Both the position numbers and the translations under genes were made by a program. From the NCBI GenBank assembly GCA_014218235.1, contig CM024759.1, positions 73,572,042 to 73,636,041 on the forward strand: a DNA stretch of 64,000 bases, written 5' to 3'. This stretch comes from Colocasia esculenta (lineage: Eukaryota > Streptophyta > Magnoliopsida > Alismatales > Araceae). The notes beneath the pieces are model-generated. The model was given only the letters and a program-made list of their open reading frames with translations. It was not told the origin of the DNA and made no database searches. Shown here one piece after another: positions 1-10,626 of the stretch; position 1 is the stretch's first letter, and every line of letters begins with the position of its first letter.

Positions 1-1440
1 TGAAGGAACCTACAATACTATATAAAAATAATAAGTTAAAATTGAATATTATTAGAAACAATAAATATTTAAATTTACAAAAAAATCGGAGGCCAATCGG
101 ATGAGTATTTCTAATTTTAAACCCTTAAACGTAAGTTAATCATTTTTAATGTAAACTGACTTGTTGATTGTAAGTTTGAGGCGTCGAGCTAAAACCGGGA
201 GTCCGAATTGAACTCCGTCAGTTTCCACAAGTCACATTCATCGCCGTGGCCGTGCTGGAAAAAATCGGAGGCCAATCAGATGAGTATTTCTAATTTTGAA
301 CCCCTAAACGTAAGTTCTTCATTTTTAATCTAAACTGACTTGTCGAATGTAAGTTTGAGACGTCGACCTCAAACCGGGAGTCCGAATTGAGCTCCGTCAG
401 TCTCCACAAGTCACATTCATCACCCTGGCCGTGCTGGAAAAAACCGGAGGCCAATCGGATGAGTATTTCTAATTTTGAACCCCGAAACCTACCTAAATTC
501 TTCATCTTTAATCTAAACTGACTTGTCGAATGCAAGTTTGAGGCGTCGACCTCAAACCGGGAGTCTGAATTGAACTCCATCAATTTCCACAAGTCACATT
601 CATCGCCGTGGCCGTGCTGGAAAAAACCGGAGGCCAATCAGATGAGTATTTCTAATTTTGAACCCCTAAACGTAAGTTCTTCATTTTTAATCTAAACTGA
701 CTTGTCGAATGTAAGTTTGAGACGTCGACCTCAAACCGGGAGTCCGAATTGAGCTCCGTCAGTTTCCACAAGTCACATTCATCACCCTGGCCGTGCTGGA
801 AAAAACCGGAGGCCAATCGGATGAGTATTTCTAATTTTGAACCCCGAAACCTACCTAAATTCTTCATCTTTAATCTAAACTGACTTGTCGAATGCAAGTT
901 TGAGGCGTCGACCTCAAACCGGGAGTCCGAATTGAACTCCATCAGTTTCCACAAGTCACATTCATCGCCGTGGCCGTGCTGGAAAAAACCGGAGGCCAAT
1001 CAGATGAGTATTTCTAATTTTGAACCCCTAAACGTAAGTTCTTCATTTTTAATCTAAACTGACTTGTCGAATATAAGTTTGAGACGTCGACCTCAAACCG
1101 GGAGTCCGAATTGAGCTCCGTCAGTTTCCACAAGTCACATTCATCACCCTGGCCGTGCTGGAAAGAACCGGAGGCTAATCGGATGAGTATTTCTAATTTT
1201 GAACCCCGAAACCTACCTAAATTCTTCATCTTTAATGTAAACTGACTTGTCGAATGCAAGTTTGAGGCGTCGAGCTAAAATCGGGAGTCCGAATTGAACT
1301 CCGTCAGTTTCCATAAGTCACATTCATCGCCGTGGCCGTGCTGGAAAAAACCGGAGGCCAATCAGATGAGTATTTCTAATCTTGAACCCCTAAACGTAAG
1401 TTCTTCATTTTTAATCCAAACTGTCTTGCTTAACAAAAAA
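1..1440. repeat. ~182-bp tandem array with a ~362-bp dimeric higher-order unit
   Basis: About eight head-to-tail copies of a ~179-184-bp unit, each including GGAGGCCAATC, GAGTATTTCTAATTTTGAAC and CCGTCAGTTTCCACAAGTCA. Two unit types alternate: one has CCCTAAACGTAAG, the other CCCGAAACCTACC. The true period is therefore about 362 bp, and two nearly identical 115-residue reading frames start exactly 362 bp apart. The array lies immediately downstream of the last visible exon of the Transposase_24 gene, probably inside its final intron. It continues to the left edge. A diverged homologous array sits at the same place in CACTA-2 (13440-14880). Confidence 0.92.
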
Positions 1441-1481
1441 TTGTGCGTCGATCAACCCAAATGAAAGTTAAAATAACTTGC

Positions 1482-3507
1482 CTGTGGAGGAGGTGCTGCC
1501 TGTGGCGGAGGAGGTGGTGCCTGTGAGAAGGCCTGGGCGATAACTTGGGAGAGGGTCTGGGAGAGCTGGGCCTGTAGTGCGTCGGTCACCTGCATCTGCA
1601 TCTGGGCAAGACGAGTCTCCATCGAATCCGCCAGACGAGACTCTAAGCCCGATATCCTACTGTCAATGAAGCCCATCAGCTGTCCTGAAGAAGTACCTGG
1701 AGTACCAACTCCTGCGTGGAATGCACTGGTCTGTGACCCTGAGCTGGATCCTCCAGATAACACCCGGCTCGTGTCGATGCTGTGCCCAAAACCATACACA
1801 TGGCCTTTCTTTGGGGCCCCAGCTGCCGCAACCCATACCTCATGATCTAACGGCGGCTGCTCGTCCTCCCCGGCATACTTCTCCGTCATTTGTTCTCTGT
1901 ATGACTCCTGCAAGAAAACAGAAAAAATGATAGTAGTTAATATTCATATTAATGTGAAAAATTAAATAGTGAATATCTTCTAAATACTTACTGCAACCAC
2001 GCGGGCTCTATCGCTAATGTATGCATCCGTTCCTTTTTTCTTGTGTGTTCTATCGAACACCTCCGAAAATGTCGGCTGCCTTTTTAGCTCCTTCTCCTAT
2101 TTCACAGAAAAAAACATGACATAAATAAGTACCTTTATAAATAAAAGAGACCAGAAATGGACAAATTACTTACCAATCTGGACTGATGGGTCGCAAAAGA
2201 GACAGACCCACTACTATGCATGTTTGCTTCTGGATTGGCAGCCCGATTAACTTTCATTATTGAGGATGTCTGTTGCCATTTCTCTGCAGCCCAGATGTCG
2301 CAAAGAGTTTCCCAATATTCTCCCCTCATCCAACTGGGTGCCCGCTCCTTCCAAAGAGTCGGGTCTGCACTCTGAGAATGTCTCTCTGCATTTTTTCTCA
2401 CGTTATACATCAAATGCTTGAAATTTGATCTTGCGGTCATCGTCCATACAAATCGAGACCGCGCCTCGTCTGGACGACGCGTGAATCGATGCTGGCTCTA
2501 TATACATAAGAGTTAGTTAACTGCATGTATGAATACGATAAGAATTAAATTACAATGCGAAATTACATACCATGAACATCTGATACAAGTGCTCCTGGAC
2601 CTCCATCGGGAAATCATTGAATCTATGAATAGGTCCAGGAAAGTGTGCTTGTAATGTTCTTGTGATAAATTGAGAAGCTTGAGCAGGCTCTATTTTATCA
2701 CTGCAATGATGTAACTGCATAATGTCAAATTATGAACTAAATTCACCTCATTGCCCGTAAGAAATACATACACGTTGATTACGTACCCATTAATCCAGAC
2801 CTCCCGCAGAGTGCTCTCATAAAAACTACCTCCGCCCTCCTGCAGACTCACAGCATCCTCTGGCACCGAACATGGAAAAAATTGAAGAACAACATGAGTA
2901 ATGTACAAAAATACTAAATAATGACTACAGAAATATCCTAACATTTAAATATACAAACCTAATGGTGCATCTGCAGAATGTGTAGAGTGACCTGAGCATG
3001 TGACATTTTAATGGCATCAGAATTAATGCGTACATGAAAGTATAACTTTAAATATACATACCAGCTGCTACAGGAGGAGACTCGAAGGATGCACCAACAG
3101 CTGTAACTAGAATAGAAGGCATAAGTAATGAGGAAGATGAATGCACAATAAAAGTACATCTGCAAATATTATACATACCTGCGGGCACGGTAGGAGGAGC
3201 AGAAGGACTAACAACTGTAGCAATTCTAATAACATTAATAATATGTATATATAGCCACTACAAAAATACTTGAAAATTGAAATATACATACCTGCAGGGG
3301 GAGGAGGTGTCCGCTCATCCGAAGGAGAAGCAGAAGCTGTAACAATTTGAATGGCATTAACACTACAGAAGTACACATAAATAATACACAAAGAAAAATA
3401 CACACAGATGACTACATTAGAAAAATATACATACCAGATGCGACGAACAAAGCCCTCCCACGGCTGCCCCTCCAAGAACTGCTACCAGATCTAGCTCCAC
3501 GAACCAT
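1482..3507 (-). CDS. Transposase_24 (Ptta/En/Spm, TNPA-like) gene of CACTA-1, multi-exon, 3' end off-window
   Basis: Second CACTA gene, thought to encode the accessory DNA-binding protein of En/Spm-type elements. Likely start ATG at 3507 (MVRGARSGSSSWRG). A chain of very short proline/serine-rich exons follows (about 3435-3507, 3300-3350, 3180-3220, 3060-3110, 2955-3000), separated by short introns that start GTATGTATA. Larger exons come next: 2570-2700 (ends EHLYQMFM), 2174-2500 (core with WMRGEYWETLCDIWAAEKW and SGSVSFATHQSRL), 1990-2097 (FDRTHKKKGTDAYISDRA) and 1482-1912 (VYGFGHSIDTSRVLSGG, then a coiled-coil-like ETRLAQMQMQV segment and a P/A/Q-rich tail). The last visible donor is GCAAGT, a GC-type donor; CACTA-2 has GTCAGT at this place. 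If unspliced, the frame stops at 1452. Exon borders are inferred by eye from GT/AG sites and alignment with CACTA-2. Confidence 0.8.
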
Positions 3508-3613
3508 ATCTTCATAGAGAACATAAAATAATAATGTGTACTAGTCAATTGCTTATATTCAAAGTGAGCTACTTGACATATACTTTACAAGTGTGAAAAA
3601 ATTCTACCCTTGT

Positions 3614-6600
3614 TTAATTGATATCCATTTCCTCCTCAGATGATGACGATATGTTCAATTCAACCCTATCTTCATCATCATCTTCACATTCATCACTGGT
3701 ATATTCATCTTCCTCATCAGAACTTTCACATTCAATATCTGTACGACGAGCACTACTGTCTTCCATCTCACGTAGATCGACTTCTTCGACCTCATTTCCG
3801 TGAGACAAGGACATTGGTGCTTCAGATTCAGCTTCTCCAATATGAGTTGTCAACTCTACATTTTCGACAAAGTCTTCTTGAAAGAATTCAGCACTGACCT
3901 CTACAGGTGTCTGATCAGTCATGTCCAATTCATAATCAGAGAATAGTTTTGACTTAACTCTGCAAACTACCCACCAATCATTTCGTTCTTTGTTTGTAGA
4001 TGATGGATAGCTTGTATAATACACTTGCTGGGCTTGTGTGGCTAAGATGAATGGCTCATAAGTATTCAATTTTGACTTATGCTTAAGCTCGACAATCCCA
4101 TGCGTTGTGTCATTTCGAATGGAATTCGGATCAAACCAATGACACTTGAACAAGAATATATGATTGTCTTGTCCTAGATATTGCAACTGTAGGATCTCCT
4201 CTACAATACCATAGTAGTCATACTCACTTTCATTGTATGTACTCCCTTTTACACATACGCCACTGTTCATGGTAGATTTATTCTGCCCATAGTCTTTTGT
4301 ATGAAACCTATACCCATTAACAATAAATCCCACATAATTCTGTGCAATTTTGGATGGGCCGTAGGCTACCTGACGAACTCTTTCATCAGTAATTAAACCT
4401 TCTTCAACCTGCGTGTAGAAAAGGCTAGTTAAAAAGTGAAATGAATTTTTTGAATACTCTTTGACGGTGTACACTTACGCGTTTTCTTAGCCATAAGGCC
4501 AATGACTTCTCTCGTTCTTTTTCAACCTCAAAATCAGTGAGATGTGGATTTCTTTGAATTAATTCTGAATCAAATTGTCTGCAATATGAATAGCAGACCA
4601 CATTCAATAGGTAGAATAAAGGCAAAGAACTTACATATAAATTTAAATTGTGATATTAGTACTTACTCAACATAACATTCTAGCTCGGAACAATTTAAAA
4701 GAATATATATCTCTGCGGCACATAACTCTCTGTCATCCAGCATTCGAGTTGAAGAACGTCCGAAGGCACGTCCAGGATGAGTAAATATTGAGAGTCGATT
4801 TGAACCCACAGATTCCCCCCCATCATCATTACGTGGAGGTTGTGTCCAACGAGTTTGAATGTCTGCTTCAAAGTACATTGAACAAAAATTAGAGATTTCC
4901 TCCATAATGTATGCCTCAGCAATAGAACCCTCCACTTTTGCTTTATTTCGGACTTTCATTTTGAGGTCATGCATACACCTACATCCACAATGTAAGAGAC
5001 AATTAGAAAATCTATCGCTTATGTAAGGTGCAATTGTAAGAAGGAAACAATTAATATCATGCATATACCTCTCAAATGGATACATCCATCTATATTGTAC
5101 TGGCCCTCCAACCTTTGCTTCATATGGTAGATGTACGAGTAAATGCTCCATTGAATCGAAGAAACCAGGTGGAAATATCTTCTCCAACTTGCATACAATG
5201 GTGACCACATTCTGTTCGATAGTTTGCACATCCTGAAGCCTGAGTTCTGATGCAGATAGAATCGTGAAAAATCGACTCAACTCAGATAACGCTCCCCATA
5301 GCGGCTTCGGCAAGATGTCACGAAATGCAATAGGTAGCAACCTTTGCATGAACACATGGCAGTCGTGACTCTTCATTCCATATATCTTTCCCTCACTGAC
5401 GTTGACAGAACGAGCAATATTTGACACATAACCGTCAGGAAATCTCAGCTGTTTCAGCCACTGACACACTTCCTTAACTTGTCCTCCTCCAAGCACATAA
5501 ACTGCTTTTGGTTTACTTGATTTCCCATTTACTTCAACAATTTCTAACTCTGGACGTTTACAGAGCATGGACAAGTCCAAGCGTGCTTTCACATTGTCCT
5601 TTGTTTTACCTTTGATATCCATAACTGTGTTGAATACATTATCAAAGACATTTTTCTCGATATGCATCACGTCTAGATTGTGCCGCACAAGAAGAGTCGA
5701 CCAATAAGGTAGCTCCCAGAAAATGCTTTTCTTCACCCAGTTGTGCTCCTTCCCAAAACCTGAAAGGTGTCGGGTACTACCCATCTGTTGTGTGATATCT
5801 GGCAAATTTTCAACACGTGCTGCCATATGATGACCGGACAACCTCTCGAATATAACTTCATCTCGTTCCTTTCTGTTCTTTAGGAATGCATCTTTTTGTG
5901 TTCTGAAAGGGTGATCAGCTGGTAAAAACTGACGATGGCAATCAAACCAGCAGGACTTCCCACCATGTTTAAGTACAAACGATTTGGTATTATCCATACA
6001 ATACGGACATGCTAGCCTCCCATGTGTGCTCCAACCAGATAGCATTCCATATGCAGGAAAATCACTTATAGTCCACATCAATGCTGCCCTCATAGTGAAA
6101 TTTTGCTTTCTAGATGCATCATAAGTATTGACCCCCTCAGTCCATAATAATTTCAATTCATCAATCAACGGTCTTAAATAGATGTCTATATTTTTTGTAG
6201 GACTTTTCGGACCAGGAATCAATAAGGACAGGAACAAATTCTCTCGCTTCATGCACATGCTCGGAGGAAGGTTGTATGGTGTCACGAACACTGGCCAGCT
6301 GGAGTAGGAAGCCACTGAACCTCCAAATGGATTGAATCCGTCAGTGCATAAACCAAGCCTCACATTACGTGACTCCCTTGAGAAGATAGGATAAACATGG
6401 TTGAAATGAATCCAAGCTTCGCCATCTGCAGGATGAGTCATAATATCGATGTCCCGACGTACTCTTTCTGCATGCCACCTCATATGTCCAGCTGTCTTTG
6501 AAGACATATACATCCGCTGCAGCCTGGGTGTAAGGGGGAAATATCGCAATGACGCATAAGGTATATCCTTTCCCCTAGAATTGACCCCTCTTTTAGGTTT

Positions 6601-7320
6601 AAATCTATCATGACGGCAAACTGAACAGGATACCATATCTGCATTCTCTTTGTCATACAACATACAATGATTAGGACATGCATCTATTTTCACATATCCA
6701 AGTCCTAAATCATTCACCATCTTCTTGGCACGATAAAAATTTGGAGGCAGCTTTTCATCTGGAGGTAACATGCTCTTGATGATGAGGAGGAGACGATCAA
6801 AGCAATTCTCAGAAATATGAAATTCAGATTTCAAGTTCAACAACTGTGACACCGCTGACAACCGAGTGTGCTTTTGACAACCATCCCACAATGGCTCATC
6901 AGCATCCTTAAGTAACTGATAGAATCTTTCGGCTCCCTTATTCGGCACGTCTTCAGCGTATACAGGATCCACATGTACACTGAATGCCGGACCAGCAGCA
7001 TCTACAACCATATCCACGTACGTACTTGTGCCTTCCACATTACTAGGCTCGTGCGACCAGAAGTCCTCACCATGACATGTCCAATTCATATAACATTCAA
7101 CAAACCCTTTTCTGTATAAATGGCGTTGAACTTCCCATGGGGAATTCCACTTCAAATTTTTACAAATCATACAAGGACATCGGATTCCACCTTGCCTGTC
7201 TACTTCTGCATTTGGATTCCCCAATGCAAACTGAACGAAATTCTCAACTCCGACCCTAAACTCCTGGGACACCACATGATCAACTATTCTGCGATACATC
7301 CATGAACGGTCTGAAGCCAT
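3614..7320 (-). CDS. TNP2-type transposase with C-terminal DUF4216 region (CACTA-1), four exons
   Basis: Catalyses excision and integration of CACTA elements. Start taken at ATG 7320 (MASDRSWMYRR), matching MSYENRSWMY in CACTA-2. Exons by GT/AG and phase: 7320-5069, 4978-4667, 4578-4479, 4408-3614, which join in frame to about 1152 residues. Order of parts: N-terminal transposase-associated domain with a Cys/His set (CPCMICKNLKW) near residues 5-80; Transposase_21 core (YFPLTPRLQRMYMS through CPYCMDNTKSF) near 250-450; a C-terminal region resembling DUF4218 (FFTILSASELRL, PPGFFDSMEHLLVHL); DUF4216 in exon 4 (DNHIFLFKCHWFDP, WWVVCRVKSKLF); then an acidic tail. Intron 1 (4979-5068) is 90 bp, a multiple of three without a stop, so it could be mistaken for coding, but it interrupts the conserved PFER/CMHDLKMKVRNK junction and is at the same site in CACTA-2. 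No frameshift or premature stop was found. Confidence 0.93.
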
Positions 7321-7397
7321 TGCTGTCCTACGCCCAAACAATATCAATAGACAAATAACTTTAAAATTCTAAATCACACATCCTTCGACGCAACCGA

Positions 7398-7865
7398 AAT
7401 GAATAGGAAGGATTTATTATTTAGATTATCACTTTTTACCCATCTGTGAATATTTGATCGCACTCAGATGACCATTTACTATGTGATTGTATTATTTGCT
7501 GAAAATTTCGGCAGCATCTCCCCACACCTCTCCGATATACCAAAAATATTTATTGATTAAGATATTTTCTTAAACACTTACTAATAAGTGGTTAAGAAAA
7601 TATTCTAAATCAATAAAGGTATATCAGAGAGGAGTGAGTAGACACACCCGAAATTTTCAACAAATAATTAACCACATAGTAAATGACCACCTAACTGCGA
7701 TCAAACATTCACAGACTGTCCAAAACGGGACAATTCAGGACTTTGAGTTAGATATACACGTTCTCATCTTTGAAAATAAGACTCGTGCACATCAATCCCA
7801 AAGTCTTGAACGGGAGGTTCATTGACACGGGCTTAACACGCTCTCGTAAAGTGTGTGCAGTGTTA
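7398..7865 (-). promoter_or_regulatory. Conserved fold-back leader upstream of TNP2 (CACTA-1)
   Basis: A ~470-bp noncoding block lying about 80 bp before the TNP2 start. It contains a large imperfect inverted repeat with arms 7444-7579 and 7586-7714 around a 6-nt centre; the arms match at roughly 80% by eye (outermost CTGTGAAT / ATTCACAG). The same block, about 94-95% identical by eye, is at 51040-51515 before TNP2 of CACTA-2. Transcribed, the arms would form a stem of about 130 bp. The role is unknown: promoter, 5' leader, siRNA-producing hairpin or an old nested MITE are all possible. I see no clear target duplication around the arms. Confidence 0.85.
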
Positions 7866-8365
7866 AAAGAAAAAATAACTAAAGCATACCTTGTAAATGA
7901 ATTGCATTATAGTAATAAGTGCAATACATATAAACAAGTACAATAAATAAACCACATAAATATGAAAAGAAAATGAAAACAATATCATACATATAAACAA
8001 GTGCAATAATAAACCCGACTAGTGGTAAGTGAACCCTCAATAGAATTTGCCAAGGGGTAAGTGAACCCTCAATAGAAATTGCCAAGGGGTAAGTGAACCC
8101 TCAATAGAAATTGCCTAATGCTTGCTTGTTGTGAGTCATCAAAGCTCAAGCTCATAATATTGTTCCACAATGTCCAGATATGCTCCAAAATTTGTAAAAG
8201 AATATGTAGAGGAGACAAAGCCAATTTTTTCCGTTGGGGAGTACTGGGATAGTTGTAACTATTCCAGCGGTCGCTTGGACTACAACCAAGGTACATAAAA
8301 AAAAATGCCCATCAATCTTAATTGCATTTGAGTATGCTAGTAAACTAAGCATATACTGTCAACAT
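7866..8365. repeat. AT-rich spacer with three copies of a 32-bp repeat
   Basis: Intergenic part of CACTA-1 with no gene. At about 8022-8115 a 32-bp unit (GGTAAGTGAACCCTCAATAG plus AAATTGCCAAGG) is repeated three times head to tail. Short stretches before it (CATATAAACAAGTGCAATA) recur in the matching spacer of CACTA-2 near 51590-51650, so this spacer is also partly shared between the two elements. Confidence 0.7.
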
Positions 8366-8595
8366 ATTGGGAATAGTCCCACATCGAAGATGGAATTTTC
8401 TTTCTATATAATGATCGGGATTTCTCACCTCAACACATAGGTTTTGAGGTTGAGATAATAGGTCTGTTATCATGATATCAAAGCGGGCTTGTTTGCACGT
8501 GTGGAGGCATGTTTGGAACAGTCCAACATCAGATATTTCATAGAACTTCTCTTCTATATAATGACTGAACTTTCTCACCTCAATAACTGGCAAGA
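8366..8595 (+). mobile_element. Degenerate TRIM-like retroelement remnant
   Basis: Two related segments, about 8367-8462 and 8511-8590, both read GGAAYAGTCC(C/A)ACATC, then TTCTATATAATGA, then TTTCTCACCTCAA. They look like short LTRs. Directly after the first is TATCATGATATCAAAGCGG (from 8469), resembling the initiator-Met tRNA primer-binding site TGGTATCAGAGC. The layout of short LTR, primer-binding site, almost no interior and second LTR fits a terminal-repeat retrotransposon in miniature. It is too diverged to place exact ends or a target duplication. Confidence 0.45.
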
Positions 8596-8599
8596 ATCT

Positions 8600-9490
8600 G
8601 CCTACTGCACCTCACCTCCCTCCCCCCTCCTACAGCCAGCTACCCTCAGCCCCACCCACACACTACCCCCTAAACCCACACCCTCTAAACCCCCACCCTA
8701 CGAACCCCTCAACCACCACCCCACTGCCCCCCACCACACTGCCCCTAAACCCCACCCCACTGCACATCACCCCCCCGCCCCCACTGCCCCTAAACCCCAC
8801 CCCACTGCACATCACCCCCCCCCCCGCCCCCACTGCCCCTAAACCACCACCCCACTGCCCCCCACCACACTGCCCCTAAACCCCCACCCCACTGCACATC
8901 ACCCCCCCCCGCCCCCACTGCCCCTAAACCCCACCCCACTGCACATCACCCCCCCGCCCCCACTGCCCCTAAACCCCCACCCCACTGCACATCACCCCCC
9001 CGCCCCCACTGCCCCTAAACCCCCACCCCACTGCACCCCACCTCCCTCCCCCCCGCCTACAGCCGGCTACCCTCAGCCCCACCCACACAGTACCCCCTAA
9101 ACCCACACCCTCTAAACCCCCACCCTACGAACCCCTCAACCACCACCCCACTGCCCCCCACCACACTGCCCCTAAACCCCACCCCACTGCACATCACCCC
9201 CCCCCGCCCCCACTGCCCCTAAACCCCCACCCCACTGCACATCACCCCCCCGCCTCCACTGCCCCTAAACCACCACCCCACTGCCCCCCACCACACTGCC
9301 CCTAAACCCCCACCCCACTGCACATCACCCCCCCGCCCCCACTGCCCCTAAACCCCACCTCACTGCACATCACCCCCCCCGCCCCCACTGCCCCTAAACC
9401 CCCACCCCACTGCACATCACCCCCCCGCCCCCACTGCCCCTAAACCCCTACCCCACTGCACCCCACCTCCCTCCCCCCCTCCTACAGCCG
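8600..9490. repeat. C-rich minisatellite with telomere-like CCCCTAAACCCC units
   Basis: A ~45-47-bp unit (CCCCTAAACCCCACCCCACT, then GCACATCACCCCCCCGCCCC) repeated many times, within longer ~420-440-bp repeats that begin at about 8604, 9048 and 9466 (CTCCCTCCCCCC, CTACAGCC). The plus strand is almost free of G, so the minus strand, which is the sense strand of the transposase genes, has dense G-runs able to form G-quadruplexes. The array lies between the CACTA-1 terminus and TNP2. Reading frames across it are compositional artefacts. Confidence 0.9.
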
Positions 9491-9519
9491 GTTACCCTCA
9501 GCCCCACCGACCGGCCCCC

Positions 9520-10094
9520 GCCGTACACACACACACACAGACACACTCACACACATACACACACATATAGACACAAACATACACACAAAAGAGGGAGCAC
9601 CCCTCCGCCATCTCACACATACACACACACAAATATAGACAGAGAGAGAGAGAAAGAGGCCACTGACACAGAGAGAGAGAGACAACTTACCGACGACGGT
9701 GATGGCGACGGGGTCCGATGACGACGGCTACTTGGCTGCAGCCGGGGCGGGGACTGGTCGCAGTCGGGGTGAAGACCACGATCCTCGGCACAGTTGGGGC
9801 GGCGACGGGGACCTGGCGCAGTGGCGACGATGCCGGCGATGTCCGGTGGCGGGGACCTGGCGCAGTAGCGACGACACCGGCCTCCGGTTGGGGCGAACAA
9901 GAGAGAGAGGGAGAAAAGAGGAGAGGCGACGGAGCGCGTGGCGGCCACGATAGCACGATGTCGTCGCCGGCGAGAGAGAGGGAGAGAGAAGACAGGAGGA
10001 TGTCACCGACGGCGAGAGAGAGGGAGAGAGAAGAAAGGAGGTGTCGGCGTCGGCGAGAGAAAACACAGGAGGGGTGCGGACGGTGGATAAGGAG
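9520..10094. repeat. CA and GA microsatellites and GC-rich 5' region of CACTA-1
   Basis: CA/CACACATA repeats at 9523-9635, GA repeats at 9637-9690, then a GC-rich stretch with GCGACGACGG-type words and further GAGAGAGGGAGAGAGA runs at 9900-10050. CACTA-2 has an analogous G-rich plus GA-rich zone at 53640-54190, so this composition seems to be a feature of the 5' flank of these elements. Overlapping reading frames on both strands (for example 9718-10101) have low-complexity Arg/Ser/Pro content and no recognisable domain. A 5' untranslated exon could be here but I cannot show one. Confidence 0.6.
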
Positions 10095-10626
10095 GTTTTA
10101 GAGACCGAATGGGACCGACATATGTCGGTCTCTATTCGGTCTCTAAATGCGCCAGAAATTTGTGACCGAATGCCAGTCGGTCACAATGCGGTCTCAGATC
10201 TGAGACCGAATTTGTGACCGAAATATTCGGTCACAAAATTTCACCCCAAACCCGCCATTTCATAGATTTAGTGACCGAAAATATTTCGGTCACTATTCGG
10301 TCTCTAAACGTGCCAAAAATTTGGGACCGAATGCCAGTCGGTCACAATTCGGTCTCAAATCTGAGACCGAATTTGTGACCGAACTATTCGGTCACAAAAT
10401 TTCACCCTGAACCCGCCATTTCATAGATTTAGTGACCGAAAATATTTCAGTCACTATTCGGTCTCAAATCTGAGACCGAATAGTGACTGGAATATTTTCG
10501 GTCACTAAATCTAAACTATAGTGACCGATAATTGTTAGTCACTATTCGGTCTCAGATTTGAGACCGAATAGTGAATGAATAATTCGGTCTCAGATTCGGT
10601 CTCTAAAACCGCATTTTCTTGTAGTG
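10095..10626 (-). repeat. Subterminal repeats and terminal inverted repeat of CACTA-1
   Basis: More than fifteen copies of GACCGAAT / ATTCGGTC in both orientations, many paired as GGTCTCAGATCTGAGACC palindromes, end in the TIR at 10614-10626. Subterminal motif clusters of this kind are the binding sites for the accessory protein in En/Spm elements. The word used here (GACCGAAT) differs from that in CACTA-2 (CCGACGGA), although both share the TIR and the adjacent ATGCGG. Confidence 0.92.

Larger units (their letters stand above)
1..10626 (-). mobile_element. CACTA-1: partial CACTA (En/Spm) DNA transposon
   Basis: A class II element read on the minus strand. Its 5' terminus is seen at 10614-10626 as the reverse complement of CACTACAAGAAAA, the canonical CACTA terminal inverted repeat, and the 3-bp target duplication would be AGC at 10627-10629. 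Going inward there are subterminal repeats, GC- and C-rich minisatellites, a conserved fold-back leader, a TNP2-DUF4216 gene, a Transposase_24 (Ptta/En/Spm) gene and a ~182-bp tandem array. The other end lies off the left edge, so size and second duplication cannot be checked. The TNP2 gene is open over its whole inferred splice model, so this is the better-preserved of the two CACTA copies and may be autonomous or recently so. The order TNP2, DUF4216, Transposase_24, tandem array is the same in CACTA-2. Confidence 0.93.

Noticed and set aside
290..1259. Repeated 81-115-residue minus-strand reading frames
   Set aside because: They are the ~182-bp tandem array read in a frame that happens to be open; identical copies start every 362 bp and there is no domain.
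4979..5068. Extra 30 residues in TNP2 as a real protein insertion
   Set aside because: The segment starts GT and ends AG on the coding strand, lies inside a conserved motif and matches an intron at the same place in CACTA-2, so it is an in-frame intron.
8489..10101. Proline- and arginine-rich reading frames in the C-rich and GC-rich zones
   Set aside because: Low-complexity composition open on both strands; no conserved motif or plausible start context.
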